Positions 55,326-63,735 of a stretch of DNA of 64,000 nucleotides are shown here, in pieces; the stretch's first letter is position 1; the number at the start of each line of letters is the position of its first letter. Where the stretch lies: positions 1,054,001 through 1,118,000 of the forward strand of contig NZ_VFOW01000001.1 in assembly GCF_006716355.1 (NCBI RefSeq), read 5' to 3'. The notes beneath the pieces were generated by a model. It ran no database searches. It worked only from the letters and a program-made list of their open reading frames with translations, and was not told the DNA's origin. The translations under genes were made by a program, and so were the position numbers. Origin of the DNA: Stackebrandtia endophytica (GTDB lineage: Bacteria > Actinomycetota > Actinomycetes > Mycobacteriales > Micromonosporaceae).

Positions 55326-56231
55326 ATGAATGCCGCTATAGAGGTATCCGATCTCGCGAAACGTTACGGCGACACCGCCGCAGTCGACGGGGTGTCCTTT
55401 GAGGTGTCAACCGGTGAGTTCTTCGGGATTCTCGGACCCAACGGTGCGGGGAAGACCACCACGCTGGAGATCATCGAGGGGCTGCGCGAGCCCGACTCCG
55501 GCACCGTGAGCCTGCTGGGCCAATCGCCTTGGCCCCGCAACAACGACTTGGCGATGCGAATCGGGGTGCAATTGCAGGCCTCGGCGTTCTTCGAGCGGTT
55601 GACGGCCAGGGAGCAGTTGCACACCTTCGCCGACCTGTACGGCAAGTCGGCGTCTCGTGCCGATGAGATGTTGGAACTGGTCGGGTTGACCGAGAAGGCG
55701 GCCACCCGCATCGAGAAGTTGTCGGGTGGCCAGGCCCAGCGACTGTCGATCGCGTGCGCATTGGTTCACGACCCGGAGATGGTGTTCCTGGACGAGCCGA
55801 CCGCCGCGCTCGATCCGCAGGCGCGTCGCAATCTGTGGGATCTGTTGCGCCAGGTCAACGCCGATGGCCGCACCGTCGTCCTCACCACGCATCACATGGA
55901 TGAGGCGGAGTCGCTGTGCGAGCGGGTGGCCATCATGGACAACGGGAGGATTCTCACCGTCGACACCCCCGCGGCCTTGGTCCGAAGCCTCGATTCGGCC
56001 ACCCACATCTCCATTTCCAGTGGATTCCTGTCACCGGAGGAGGCCGCCCGGGTCGCCGGCGGCGTGGCCACCACCGACGACGACGGACTTGATCTGACCT
56101 TCACCACTCGCGATCCCGCCGCGGTCTTGACCGCGTTGGCCGAGCGCTCGGCGCTGGACGGCCTGCGGGTACAGGGCGCGACCCTTGAGGACGTGTTCCT
56201 GGAACTGACCGGACGGGAGTACCGCGCGTAA
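55326..56231 (+). CDS. ABC-2 type exporter ATP-binding protein
   Basis: A 301-residue ABC ATPase of the drug/antibiotic exporter (DrrA-like) group. Walker A is GPNGAGKTT, the signature LSGGQAQRL, Walker B MVFLDEP and switch THH. The C-terminal 80 residues are the usual DrrA-type extension ending EDVFLELTGREYRA. The ATG lies 6 nt after -10 TAGGCT (55314-55319), a leaderless start. It overlaps the permease start as TAATG. Confidence 0.92.
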   Translation: MNAAIEVSDLAKRYGDTAAVDGVSFEVSTGEFFGILGPNGAGKTTTLEIIEGLREPDSGTVSLLGQSPWPRNNDLAMRIGVQLQASAFFERLTAREQLHTFADLYGKSASRADEMLELVGLTEKAATRIEKLSGGQAQRLSIACALVHDPEMVFLDEPTAALDPQARRNLWDLLRQVNADGRTVVLTTHHMDEAESLCERVAIMDNGRILTVDTPAALVRSLDSATHISISSGFLSPEEAARVAGGVATTDDDGLDLTFTTRDPAAVLTALAERSALDGLRVQGATLEDVFLELTGREYRA

Positions 56232-57307
56232 TGAAGAGCTTTCTGAGCTTGACGAAGGCACTGTTCCTGGGTTTCGTCCGGGACAAGGTGAGCCTGTTCT
56301 TCGTCATCGTGTTCCCGCTGATGTTCCTGGTCATCTTCGGCGCGCTGTTCCAGGACTCGGGCACCGCCACCACGAAGCTGATACAGATCGGCGACGTGCC
56401 GGTACTGGACTCGATGGCAGAGGCCGATCCCGATCAGTACGAGGCCCTGTTCGAGGTCACGCACGACGACGATCTCGACGCCGCCGTCGAGGCGGTTCGT
56501 CAGGGCGACGCCGACGCGGCGATCAAACAGGACGGTGACGAGGTCACCGTCTACTATTCGGCCGCCGACTCGACCGGGTCGGCGATGGTCCTGTCGACCG
56601 TCGACGGCATCGTCAACGCCGGCAACCTCGCCCAATTGCAGGCGGCGGCACCCGATGTTCCGCAGATCATGGTCACCAACGAACAGGTCGAATCCGGTTC
56701 TCTGAGCGCGATCCAGTATCTGACCCCGGGCCTGTTGGGCTGGGCGGTGTCGATCTCGGGTGTCTTCGGTGCCGCCGCGACCCTGGTGGACTGGCGGCGC
56801 AACAAGCTGCTTAGACGACTGCGTCTGTCCCCGGTGTCGATTCCGGCGGTGATCGGCGCGCGCATCGGGGTCAGCATGGTCACCGCGGTCGTCCAGTTGG
56901 CCGTGTTCATCGCGGTCGCGTCACTGCCGTTCTTCGGTCTACAGCTGACCGGTTACTGGTGGATGGCGTTGCCGATCCTGTTGATCGGCACGCTGACGTT
57001 CCTGGCGGTCGGCATGGTGGTCGGTGCGATAGCCAAGACCTCGGAGGGCGCCAGCGGCCTGGGCAACCTGATCGTGATGCCGATGGCGTTCGCTTCCGGT
57101 TCGTTCTTCCCGCTGGAGCAGTCTCCACAGTGGCTGCAGACGATCTCGTGGATCTCGCCGTTGCGTTACATCAACGACGCCCTGCTCGCGGTGATGGTGC
57201 GTGGTAACGACCCGATCAGTGTTCTACCGCAGATCGGGATGCTGTTGGCGTTCACACTGGTCGTGGGATTGGTCGCGTGGCGGATGTTCAGATGGGACGA
57301 TCTGTAG
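56231..57307 (+). CDS. ABC-2 type exporter permease
   Basis: A 358-residue permease. One N-terminal helix (about 20-38) is followed by an extracytoplasmic domain of about 140 residues, then five helices. The C-terminal ABC-2 core contains GNLIVMPMAFASGSFFPLEQSPQWLQ. It pairs with the upstream ATPase; cargo unknown. The last 20 bases overlap the 3' end of rsmI on the other strand. Confidence 0.9.
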   Translation: MKSFLSLTKALFLGFVRDKVSLFFVIVFPLMFLVIFGALFQDSGTATTKLIQIGDVPVLDSMAEADPDQYEALFEVTHDDDLDAAVEAVRQGDADAAIKQDGDEVTVYYSAADSTGSAMVLSTVDGIVNAGNLAQLQAAAPDVPQIMVTNEQVESGSLSAIQYLTPGLLGWAVSISGVFGAAATLVDWRRNKLLRRLRLSPVSIPAVIGARIGVSMVTAVVQLAVFIAVASLPFFGLQLTGYWWMALPILLIGTLTFLAVGMVVGAIAKTSEGASGLGNLIVMPMAFASGSFFPLEQSPQWLQTISWISPLRYINDALLAVMVRGNDPISVLPQIGMLLAFTLVVGLVAWRMFRWDDL

Positions 57308-58214
57308 ATTCGTTTCGGTCGTCGGATTGAGCGACCAGCGCGTCGAAGACCGCCCGTCGGGGGACATCGAACCGGCGGGCGGTCTGGCTCATCGCGGACT
57401 TGCGGTCGACGCCCTGTGCGATCAGGTCGGCGACCGCCGCGGCCAGGTCGGCGGGTTCGGCTGATTCGGTCACGGGTGGGCTTCCGGCCACCACCAGGGT
57501 GATCTCCCCTCGGGGCGGCTGGTCGGTCACCGACTCCAGCAACCGGGCGAGGGTGCCGCGTCGGACCTGCTCGTGGGTCTTGGTCAACTCCCGGCACAGT
57601 GCGGCCTCACGGTCGGGACCAAAGTGGGTCACCAGGTCGGCCATGGCGGCGCGGATGCGGTGAGTGGACTCGAACAGAACCATCGTGCGCGGTTCGGTCG
57701 CCAGCTGTTGGAGCGTTCGACGGCGATCGGCGGGTTTGCGCGGCAGGAAGCCTTCGAAGCAGAAGCGGTCGCACGGCAGTCCCGACAACGCCAACGCGGT
57801 GGTGACCGCCGACGGTCCCGGTGCGGCGGTCACGGCGATGCCGGCATCGATGGCGGCTTTGACCAGCCGGAATCCGGGATCGGAGACGCTGGGCATCCCG
57901 CCGTCGGTGATCACGGCGACTCGCGCACCGTCCCGCAGGCGATCCAGTAGCCGCGGGGTGCGTTCCCGTTCGTTCCCCTCGAAATAGGAGGTCACGGTTC
58001 CGCTGATCGTCACGTCCAAGTCGGCGGCGAGGCGGTGGAGGCGGCGGGTGTCCTCGGCGGCGATGACGTCGGCGTCGGCGAGGGTTCGCGCCACCCGGGG
58101 CGAGGTGTCCGCCGGATCGCCCAGAGGCGCACCCAGCAGGATCAGGACCCCGTCGCCGGAGGTCGATGGAATGTCGGACGTTCCCGAGTCACCCGTGTCG
58201 TTTGGCACCGGCAC
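57288..58214 (-). CDS. rsmI: 16S rRNA (cytidine-1402-2'-O)-methyltransferase
   Basis: A 308-residue SAM-dependent methyltransferase with the SIRV-type tetrapyrrole methylase fold. Motifs are GAPLGDPADTSPRVARTLADADVIAAEDTR, ITDGGMPSVSDPG and AAPGPSAVTTALALSGL. It 2'-O-methylates C1402 in the ribosomal P site. The start is the GTG at 58214. Its 3' end overlaps the ABC permease tail by 20 bases. Confidence 0.93.
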   Translation of the reverse strand: MPVPNDTGDSGTSDIPSTSGDGVLILLGAPLGDPADTSPRVARTLADADVIAAEDTRRLHRLAADLDVTISGTVTSYFEGNERERTPRLLDRLRDGARVAVITDGGMPSVSDPGFRLVKAAIDAGIAVTAAPGPSAVTTALALSGLPCDRFCFEGFLPRKPADRRRTLQQLATEPRTMVLFESTHRIRAAMADLVTHFGPDREAALCRELTKTHEQVRRGTLARLLESVTDQPPRGEITLVVAGSPPVTESAEPADLAAAVADLIAQGVDRKSAMSQTARRFDVPRRAVFDALVAQSDDRNESTDRPI

Positions 58215-58467
58215 ATCTTGTCATCAGCGCGGGGACCTGGCGACCGCGGTCTTCGGACGCGTGGGGCGACGGTCACGGTCGGACGTGAGACTCCGGCACC
58301 AGAAGAAGAGAAACAGGCGGTTGTTCAGCTTAACAGTTGTGGCGCAGCAACTCCAGCTCTCGTCAACAATCCGACACTCAGCTGTGACTGCCCGTCTCGG
58401 TTATGCATACTTGGGCCCATCTCCGTCACCACGGGGATGCCCGTGTACCTCCGTACGAGGAGCCGAA

Positions 58468-59124
58468 ATGCCTCCCCCGTCCATTATGGTCAAAGTCGGT
58501 GCCGCGATAGTCGGGCTCATCCTGATTTTCACCGTGGTCAAGACAGTGGCTCATTGGATGGCGCAGAACTGGGCCACCGTGGCCATCGTCGGCGGGAGCC
58601 TGGCCGTGCTCGTGGTCGGCGGCATCCTCATTTACCGCAACCGCACGTCGTTCCAACGCACCGAGGACCAGGAACTGGAACGTCACCTGGCCGAGGCCGA
58701 CACCATGAGCATCCCGGAGTTCGAGACCTGGGTCGCCCGCCTGCTGCTGCGCGACGGCTTCCGCAAGGTGCGTTTCGTCGGTCGCGCGGCCGACTTCGGC
58801 AGCAACTTCGTCGCCACCGCACCCGATTCCCGGCGGGTCATGATCCGCGCCAAGCCCGACGACGGCACCATGAGCCGTCGAGGCGCGCGTCACATCCAAG
58901 CCCTGGGAGCCGATGCGCACGCCCGGTGGAAGGCCGACACCGCCATGCTGGTCACCAACGCCGACCTCCACCGGTTGAAGACGGCCGCCCGGCACGACGC
59001 CCTCGCCGACCAGTTGGGTGTCATCCTGGTCGACCGCATGGAATTGGCGACCTGGGTCGCCGACCGAAAGCCACCCGCCGAACTGTGTGCCGCGCCTTCC
59101 CCTTCCCCAGCGGTGCGCGGGTGA
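58468..59124 (+). CDS. Membrane-anchored restriction endonuclease-like (Mrr-type) protein
   Basis: A 218-residue protein: two N-terminal helices (about 7-25 and 35-53), then an Mrr-like PD-(D/E)XK domain (about 72-205, MSIPEFETWVARLLLRDGFRKVRF). The expected GxD and QxK catalytic motifs are altered: SNFVAT has Asn where Asp is usual, and VMIRAK has Arg for Gln while Lys is kept. GAGGAG precedes the ATG at 6-11 nt. Nuclease activity is doubtful; DNA or membrane binding is possible. Confidence 0.8.
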   Translation: MPPPSIMVKVGAAIVGLILIFTVVKTVAHWMAQNWATVAIVGGSLAVLVVGGILIYRNRTSFQRTEDQELERHLAEADTMSIPEFETWVARLLLRDGFRKVRFVGRAADFGSNFVATAPDSRRVMIRAKPDDGTMSRRGARHIQALGADAHARWKADTAMLVTNADLHRLKTAARHDALADQLGVILVDRMELATWVADRKPPAELCAAPSPSPAVRG

Positions 59125-59277
59125 GTCCGTCGACTTGGTTGGCCCGGCCAAACGGCACATCGTCCCCACCACGTTCGAGCGACATGTCTTGAACGCTGAT
59201 GTGCCCACATGGACGCCGGGCCATCCGAGTCGAGCGGATCCGCCATCGGCCCTGCTCGGGCACCCCGAGCCGGGTCA

Positions 59278-59297
59278 CCCCCCCCCCCCCCCCCCCC
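59278..59297. repeat. Homopolymer of 20 cytosines in a promoter
   Basis: An uninterrupted C20 tract lies where the -35 element should be, 8 bases before the -10 TACGTT (59306-59311) of the next gene. Slippage would change promoter spacing. Assembly error in the length is possible. Confidence 0.9.
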
Positions 59298-59305
59298 GAA
59301 CGTTC

Positions 59306-59311
59306 TACGTT
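59306..59311 (+). promoter_or_regulatory. Probable -10 box of the oxidoreductase gene
   Basis: TACGTT ends 6 nt before the ATG at 59318, matching the leaderless pattern found at other genes in the window. Confidence 0.55.
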
Positions 59312-59317
59312 GGGGTC

Positions 59318-60505
59318 ATGAATGATCTTCGGGTAGGCGTGGCCGGACTGGGACTTCGCCGAAGCCTCGCGGTGGAGGCGCACCGACCGGACAACGGCAG
59401 CCGAGTGACGGCGGTGTGCGATCTCGACCCCGCGACCTTCGACTGGGCGACGGACCAGTTCGGTTCATCGGTGCGAACCGTCACGGAGTTCGACGCCCTG
59501 TTGTCCTCCGACATCGACGCCGTGTTGATCCTGACTCCCGATGACACTCACGCCGCGCTGGGCGTTCAAGCACTGGCAGCGGGAGTGGCCACCCTCCTCG
59601 AGAAGCCGCTGGCGATCACCGTCGAGGAGTGCGACACCCTGCTGGAGCAGGCCAAGCACCACGGAACCAAGCTGTACGTGGGCCACAACATGCGCCACAT
59701 GCCGGTGATCCGAACGATGCGCTCACTGATCGCCGACGGCGCGATCGGCGAGGTTCAGGCAATCTGGTGCCGACATTTCGTCGGCCACGGCGGTGATTTC
59801 TACTTCAAGGACTGGCACGCCGATCGTCGTCGCACCACCGGCCTGCTCCTGCAGAAGGGAGCCCATGACATCGACGTCATCCACTGGCTGGCCGGCGCGA
59901 CGAGCCGCCAGGTCACCGCGATGGGGCAACTCAGTGTCTACAATCGAATCACCGATCGTCAGCATTCCGAAGGCGACCGGCCTCAGGACTGGTTCAATCC
60001 TCAGGCCAACTGGCCACCACTGAGCCAAACCGGGCTTCACCCCATCGTCAACGTCGAGGACCTGTCCATGATGCTCATGGATCTGGGCAACGGGATCCAG
60101 GCCAGTTACCAGCAGTGCCACTACACCCCCGACTACTGGCGAAACTACACCGTCATTGGGACCCGGGGACGGCTGGAGAACTTCGGGGACACCTCCGACG
60201 ACGCGGTGGTACGGGTCTGGAACAGCGGGCGACGCGGCTGGGATCCCGAGGGCGACCAGGTCGTTCCGGTGCCCCGTCCTCCGGGCGGACACGGCGGGGC
60301 CGACTCGGCACTCATCGACGAGTTTCTGCGATTCGTAGGCACCGGAGGCACCACCGACACCTCACCCGTCGCGGCCCGTGACGCCGTGGCCGCAGGTGTC
60401 GCCGCCACCGTCTCGCTGCGCTCACAGAGTCGACCGCAGCAGGTGACGCCACTGTCGACGGACCTGATCGATTACTACCGGGACGGCCAACCCGGCAGCC
60501 GGTGA
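59318..60505 (+). CDS. Gfo/Idh/MocA-family oxidoreductase
   Basis: A 395-residue NAD(P)-dependent dehydrogenase. The Rossmann motif is VGVAGLGLRR (about 6-15), and the substrate/cofactor motif is EKPLAITVEECD, with the conserved KGAHDIDVIHWL catalytic-site block (His/Asp). Typical substrates are sugars, inositols and sugar acids. No sugar transporter is adjacent, so the substrate is open. Confidence 0.9.
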   Translation: MNDLRVGVAGLGLRRSLAVEAHRPDNGSRVTAVCDLDPATFDWATDQFGSSVRTVTEFDALLSSDIDAVLILTPDDTHAALGVQALAAGVATLLEKPLAITVEECDTLLEQAKHHGTKLYVGHNMRHMPVIRTMRSLIADGAIGEVQAIWCRHFVGHGGDFYFKDWHADRRRTTGLLLQKGAHDIDVIHWLAGATSRQVTAMGQLSVYNRITDRQHSEGDRPQDWFNPQANWPPLSQTGLHPIVNVEDLSMMLMDLGNGIQASYQQCHYTPDYWRNYTVIGTRGRLENFGDTSDDAVVRVWNSGRRGWDPEGDQVVPVPRPPGGHGGADSALIDEFLRFVGTGGTTDTSPVAARDAVAAGVAATVSLRSQSRPQQVTPLSTDLIDYYRDGQPGSR

Positions 60506-60640
60506 GGCACCTCTCTCGCGTTGAGATCTCCTCGAAGTCGTTGGTATGGCACGAACCCGGGATGAACGGGGGCGTTGAGTCCCTTAAATTCGTATTCGAA
60601 GAGAGGCCAACGGGCCGATCGAAAACCGGGAGGTTCGATT

Positions 60641-61246
60641 ATGAGTGACGGTTTTGAGGACCAGGTCGACGACGACACCATGGTTGAGGACGACGCGGTA
60701 GCCGAAGACGACGCGGTAGCCGATGACCCGGCCGCGGACGACTCCGCCATGTACGACCTGGATGGGGACGGCGTTGCCGACGACGTCATGGTCGTGGGCG
60801 ACGAGACCTACATCGACACCGACGGCGACGGGGTCACCGACGCGGTGCTGACCGCCGATGACCAGCTGTTCGTCGACACCGACGGTGACGGGGTGTTGGA
60901 CTCCGAGTTCATCGACGCCAACGGTGACGGCATCGTCGACGAGATCCACACCGACACCGACGGCGATGGACAGGTCGACCAGATCGTGGCCGACACCAAC
61001 GCCGACGGGTTCATCGACACCGTCGCGGTCGACTCCGACGGTGACGGAACGATCGACTCGTTCAGCCTGGACACCGACTACGACGGCCAGGTCGACACCC
61101 AGATCATCGATGAGGACGGCGACGGCATCGCCGACGTGACCCTCACCGACACCGACGGTGACGGCAACCTGGAGACCGTGACCTACGGCGACGACAGCGA
61201 CAACCGCCAGGACACCGGCTTCGGCACCAACGTCAACCCCTCCTAA
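60641..61246 (+). CDS. Acidic calcium-motif repeat protein (DxDGDGxxD repeats)
   Basis: A 201-residue, strongly acidic protein. After a 40-residue Asp/Glu/Ala-rich start there are two 20-residue units (DLDGDGVADDVMV..., DTDGDGVTDAVLT...), then eight consecutive 13-residue units such as DTDGDGVLDSEFI, DANGDGIVDEIHT and DTDGDGQVDQIVA. Each fits the DxDxDGxxD calcium loop of thrombospondin type 3/EF-hand-like repeats. GGGAGG precedes the ATG with 7-nt spacing. There is no signal peptide or membrane helix, unusual for TSP3-type proteins, which are normally extracellular; a non-Sec exit route or a cytoplasmic calcium buffer are possibilities. Confidence 0.85.
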   Translation: MSDGFEDQVDDDTMVEDDAVAEDDAVADDPAADDSAMYDLDGDGVADDVMVVGDETYIDTDGDGVTDAVLTADDQLFVDTDGDGVLDSEFIDANGDGIVDEIHTDTDGDGQVDQIVADTNADGFIDTVAVDSDGDGTIDSFSLDTDYDGQVDTQIIDEDGDGIADVTLTDTDGDGNLETVTYGDDSDNRQDTGFGTNVNPS

Positions 61247-61253
61247 TGAGACA

Positions 61254-61282
61254 TCCGGTCAGGTTCACAGAACCTGACCGGA
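61254..61282 (+). terminator. Terminator after the repeat-protein gene
   Basis: A 13-bp perfect stem (TCCGGTCAGGTTC) with a 3-nt loop starts 7 bases after the stop codon. Confidence 0.85.
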
Positions 61283-61303
61283 CCGATGAGACTTAGCAAC
61301 CCC

Positions 61304-61335
61304 CCGACCGGGTCCGGTATCACCGGCCCGGTCGG
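61304..61335. terminator. Second hairpin between convergent genes
   Basis: A 9-bp outer stem (CCGACCGGG/CCCGGTCGG) encloses an inner 5-bp stem (CCGGT/ACCGG). It probably terminates the acetyltransferase gene on the minus strand. Confidence 0.7.
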
Positions 61336-61348
61336 TTCGCGTCCGCCG

Positions 61349-61924
61349 TCACCCGGGTGCGCAACCGGGACAGGTGTCGGCCCTCCCGTCGAATCGGGCG
61401 TGGCAGAGTATTCCCCCCGGACCGTCCAAAATCACCCCCGGGAACGTGAAGTCACGGGTCGCCTCGTGAAAACCATGGGGTACATGCAGATCGATCGACG
61501 CCTGATTGTCCTGATTGACCAGATACCAGGCCTGAGGGGCGCGTGCTCTGATGAACTTCATTCGCGCGGCGGTCAGCCGGGTGCCGACACCACGCCGTCG
61601 AAACCGTTCGTCGATGACCATGCCGCCCAGGTAGTAACCCTTCGGCGCGGCATTCGCCGCCGCGTCGACGGCTCGATTGACCCAGCTGACCCGGGCGTAC
61701 CCGACGACCTCGTCAGTGGGTGCCACCGCGACGAACAATGCGTTGCGGGGTTTGTTGACATGTTGCTGCGCATTGACCAGCGCAGCGCGCTCTTCTTCAC
61801 CGTTGTATTCGGCGGACAACCTCGCGCACACGATCAGATCCTGAGGCCGATCGGACAACCGAACGGCGATAGCCATTCTCGGCGGTTTGTCGCGGGGAGA
61901 GGCGTCATAGGGGACGTACCGCAT
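61349..61924 (-). CDS. GNAT-family N-acetyltransferase
   Basis: A 191-residue GNAT protein. The core GYYLGGMVIDERFRRRGVGTRLTAARMKFI (about 97-126) carries the acetyl-CoA loop RRRGVG. The C-terminal LHVPHGFHEATRDF matches the usual YxxxGF block. The ATG lies 8 nt after TATCGT (-10, 61933-61938), overlapped by an inverted repeat. Substrate unknown. Confidence 0.87.
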   Translation of the reverse strand: MRYVPYDASPRDKPPRMAIAVRLSDRPQDLIVCARLSAEYNGEEERAALVNAQQHVNKPRNALFVAVAPTDEVVGYARVSWVNRAVDAAANAAPKGYYLGGMVIDERFRRRGVGTRLTAARMKFIRARAPQAWYLVNQDNQASIDLHVPHGFHEATRDFTFPGVILDGPGGILCHARFDGRADTCPGCAPG

Positions 61925-61932
61925 AGGACATC

Positions 61933-61954
61933 ACGATAGGAGATTCGCTATCGT
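61933..61954. promoter_or_regulatory. Inverted repeat over the acetyltransferase promoter
   Basis: ACGATAG-N8-CTATCGT has perfect 7-bp arms, and one arm contains the -10 hexamer on the minus strand. A repressor site is likely. Confidence 0.45.
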
Positions 61955-62065
61955 CACGAGACGACAGCATTACGCTGTTCTCACCGCCGCCGGTTGACTA
62001 CACGGTGCTCATGAGAGCCACCGAGCCGCCGTATAGCCCCAGCCGAGTCCATTCAGGAGGGCGCC

Positions 62066-62932
62066 ATGCCGGTACGCAGGGACTTCAACCGATCGGTCGC
62101 CGAATACCGCGCCGCACTGGGGTTGGCGGAGGCCGCCGGAGGCCTGGCCCCGGCCGTCGCGCCCGAACTTCCCGTCCGGCAACGGCAATTGATCACTCGG
62201 TTGGCGCAGGCGGCCGCCGTGATCACCCCCGGTTGGCTGGGACGGCCGTTGACCGACTCCACCGACGACCTGCCGCTGGGTCGATCCGATGGGACGCAAC
62301 CGCTGGCCGTGCGCATCGGAGTCTGCAATGTGGGCGGTGACTACGCGTTCGCGGCCGTGGTCAACCTGCTGGGCACCGGTCACCTGTTCATCGATGCGGA
62401 CATCACCGACGACCGGGTCCTCTCCGTGATCCGCTCCACCCTGGTGCGCCTGTTGGCCGCCCGCGGGACCGACTCGTGTCGCCCGCTGCTCGTCGATCCG
62501 ACCGGCGGCGATCGTCTCGCCCCGTTCACCCCCCTGGTCGAGGCCGGACTGACCTCACCCATCGGCGGTGACGAAGCCGGGCTCGACCAGGCTCTCGGCG
62601 AAGCCGAATCCCACGTAAAACAGGCCGCCGCCCGCCCCGATCCCTCCGACATGCCGGAACTGTTGCTGGTCATCACCCGGGTACCTCGTCAGTTCGAGGA
62701 ACGGGTGAACCGGCTGGCCGCCCGCGCCGTCTCGGCACGACTACACCTCGTCGTGGCGGGTTGGAGCGGTGGAGCGGTGAGACAGGCCACCCACGTGTCC
62801 GTCGATGAGCAGGTGCGGTTGGCCGGCGTAGCGCTCCCCGTCGCGGTCGACGACGTGCCCGACGAGGTGGTGTCGGCGGTGTGCAACCGACTGGCCGCCG
62901 AACAGAATTGGCTTATCGGGGAGGAACCGTGA
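62066..62932 (+). CDS. Protein of unknown function with a degenerate FtsK/SpoIIIE-like domain (tentative)
   Basis: A 288-residue soluble protein. The stretch NLLGTGHLFIDADITDDRVLSVIRSTLVRLLAARG then LLVDPTGGDRLAPFTPLVEAGL resembles the strand-helix order of actinobacterial FtsK/SpoIIIE-type modules, but Walker A (GxGKS) is replaced by GTGHL and no Walker B is clear. The resemblance is my reading and not secure. A good GGAGG lies before the ATG. It overlaps the next start as GTGA and begins an operon that leaves the window. Confidence 0.6.
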   Translation: MPVRRDFNRSVAEYRAALGLAEAAGGLAPAVAPELPVRQRQLITRLAQAAAVITPGWLGRPLTDSTDDLPLGRSDGTQPLAVRIGVCNVGGDYAFAAVVNLLGTGHLFIDADITDDRVLSVIRSTLVRLLAARGTDSCRPLLVDPTGGDRLAPFTPLVEAGLTSPIGGDEAGLDQALGEAESHVKQAAARPDPSDMPELLLVITRVPRQFEERVNRLAARAVSARLHLVVAGWSGGAVRQATHVSVDEQVRLAGVALPVAVDDVPDEVVSAVCNRLAAEQNWLIGEEP

Positions 62933-63543
62933 GCAGCGCCGATTACGAACGCCTTCTGTCGGAACTGGCGGCGGAACTGACCGCCAACGGGCTGCCACGC
63001 GGCGGCCGCACCGCCCTGGACCCACAACTGTCAGCCCTCGACGACCGTCTACTCGCCCATCAAGCCGATCTGTTGCACTCCTGTCCCAAACTGGGGATCG
63101 CGCCACCGAAGCTGACCGCGATCGCACCGACCACTCCCCCACCGGACGCCGGCGCCGCGATTCGGCAGGCACACCGGCACCTCGACACCGCCACGTCATC
63201 ACTGATGCAGGCGATGCGGTGGGCGACCATGCCGCGTTTTCTCCCGAAAGCCCGTATCCGTACCCGTCACCTGGCCGTCTACGCGTTGTGCGCGGTGGTC
63301 GCCGTCGCCGTTCACGCGATGGTGATTCTTCAGAACGGGGTGATCGGCGCCGCCCTGGGGTTCGCGGTGGCGCCGCTGTCGGCGTTCGCGGTGGCCTATC
63401 TGCTGATCGGGCGTCTGGGCCGTCCGTGGATCCGCACCACGACGAAACCGGTCAAACTGAACCGGTACCCCAAATACGGCCTGATACTGTGCGTGGCGAT
63501 CGACCTGGTGGCGGCACTGGCCTGGTTGACGACCGGCGGTTGA
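62929..63543 (+). CDS. Membrane protein, coupled to the FtsK-like gene
   Basis: A 204-residue protein: soluble N-terminal part (about 1-115, with a Cys at LLHSCPKLG and a Pro-rich linker), then three transmembrane helices (about 121-138, 142-162 and 182-201). The GTG overlaps the previous stop (GTGA), and GGAGGA lies just upstream. I recognise no family. Topology suggests an anchor for the soluble upstream product. Confidence 0.65.
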   Translation: MSSADYERLLSELAAELTANGLPRGGRTALDPQLSALDDRLLAHQADLLHSCPKLGIAPPKLTAIAPTTPPPDAGAAIRQAHRHLDTATSSLMQAMRWATMPRFLPKARIRTRHLAVYALCAVVAVAVHAMVILQNGVIGAALGFAVAPLSAFAVAYLLIGRLGRPWIRTTTKPVKLNRYPKYGLILCVAIDLVAALAWLTTGG

Positions 63544-63735
63544 GACACCGATCGATGTCCACCGGCCGACGGATCCGGTCGCCGGCGGACGTGAGCGCTC
63601 GCCGTGCACGCGCCGGACGGGTGACCTCACGTCGCGTGGTCACCGGGTTGAGCGCAACCGACCGCCACCATCCGAAAAGCCAGACCCTCTCATAGACTGT
63701 CGGTTCGACCCTGAGACATCACCCCGGAGGCTGGA

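Noticed and set aside
60584-61074. Open frames opposite the calcium-repeat gene
   Set aside because: They mirror the repetitive DNA of the real gene and lack start signals.
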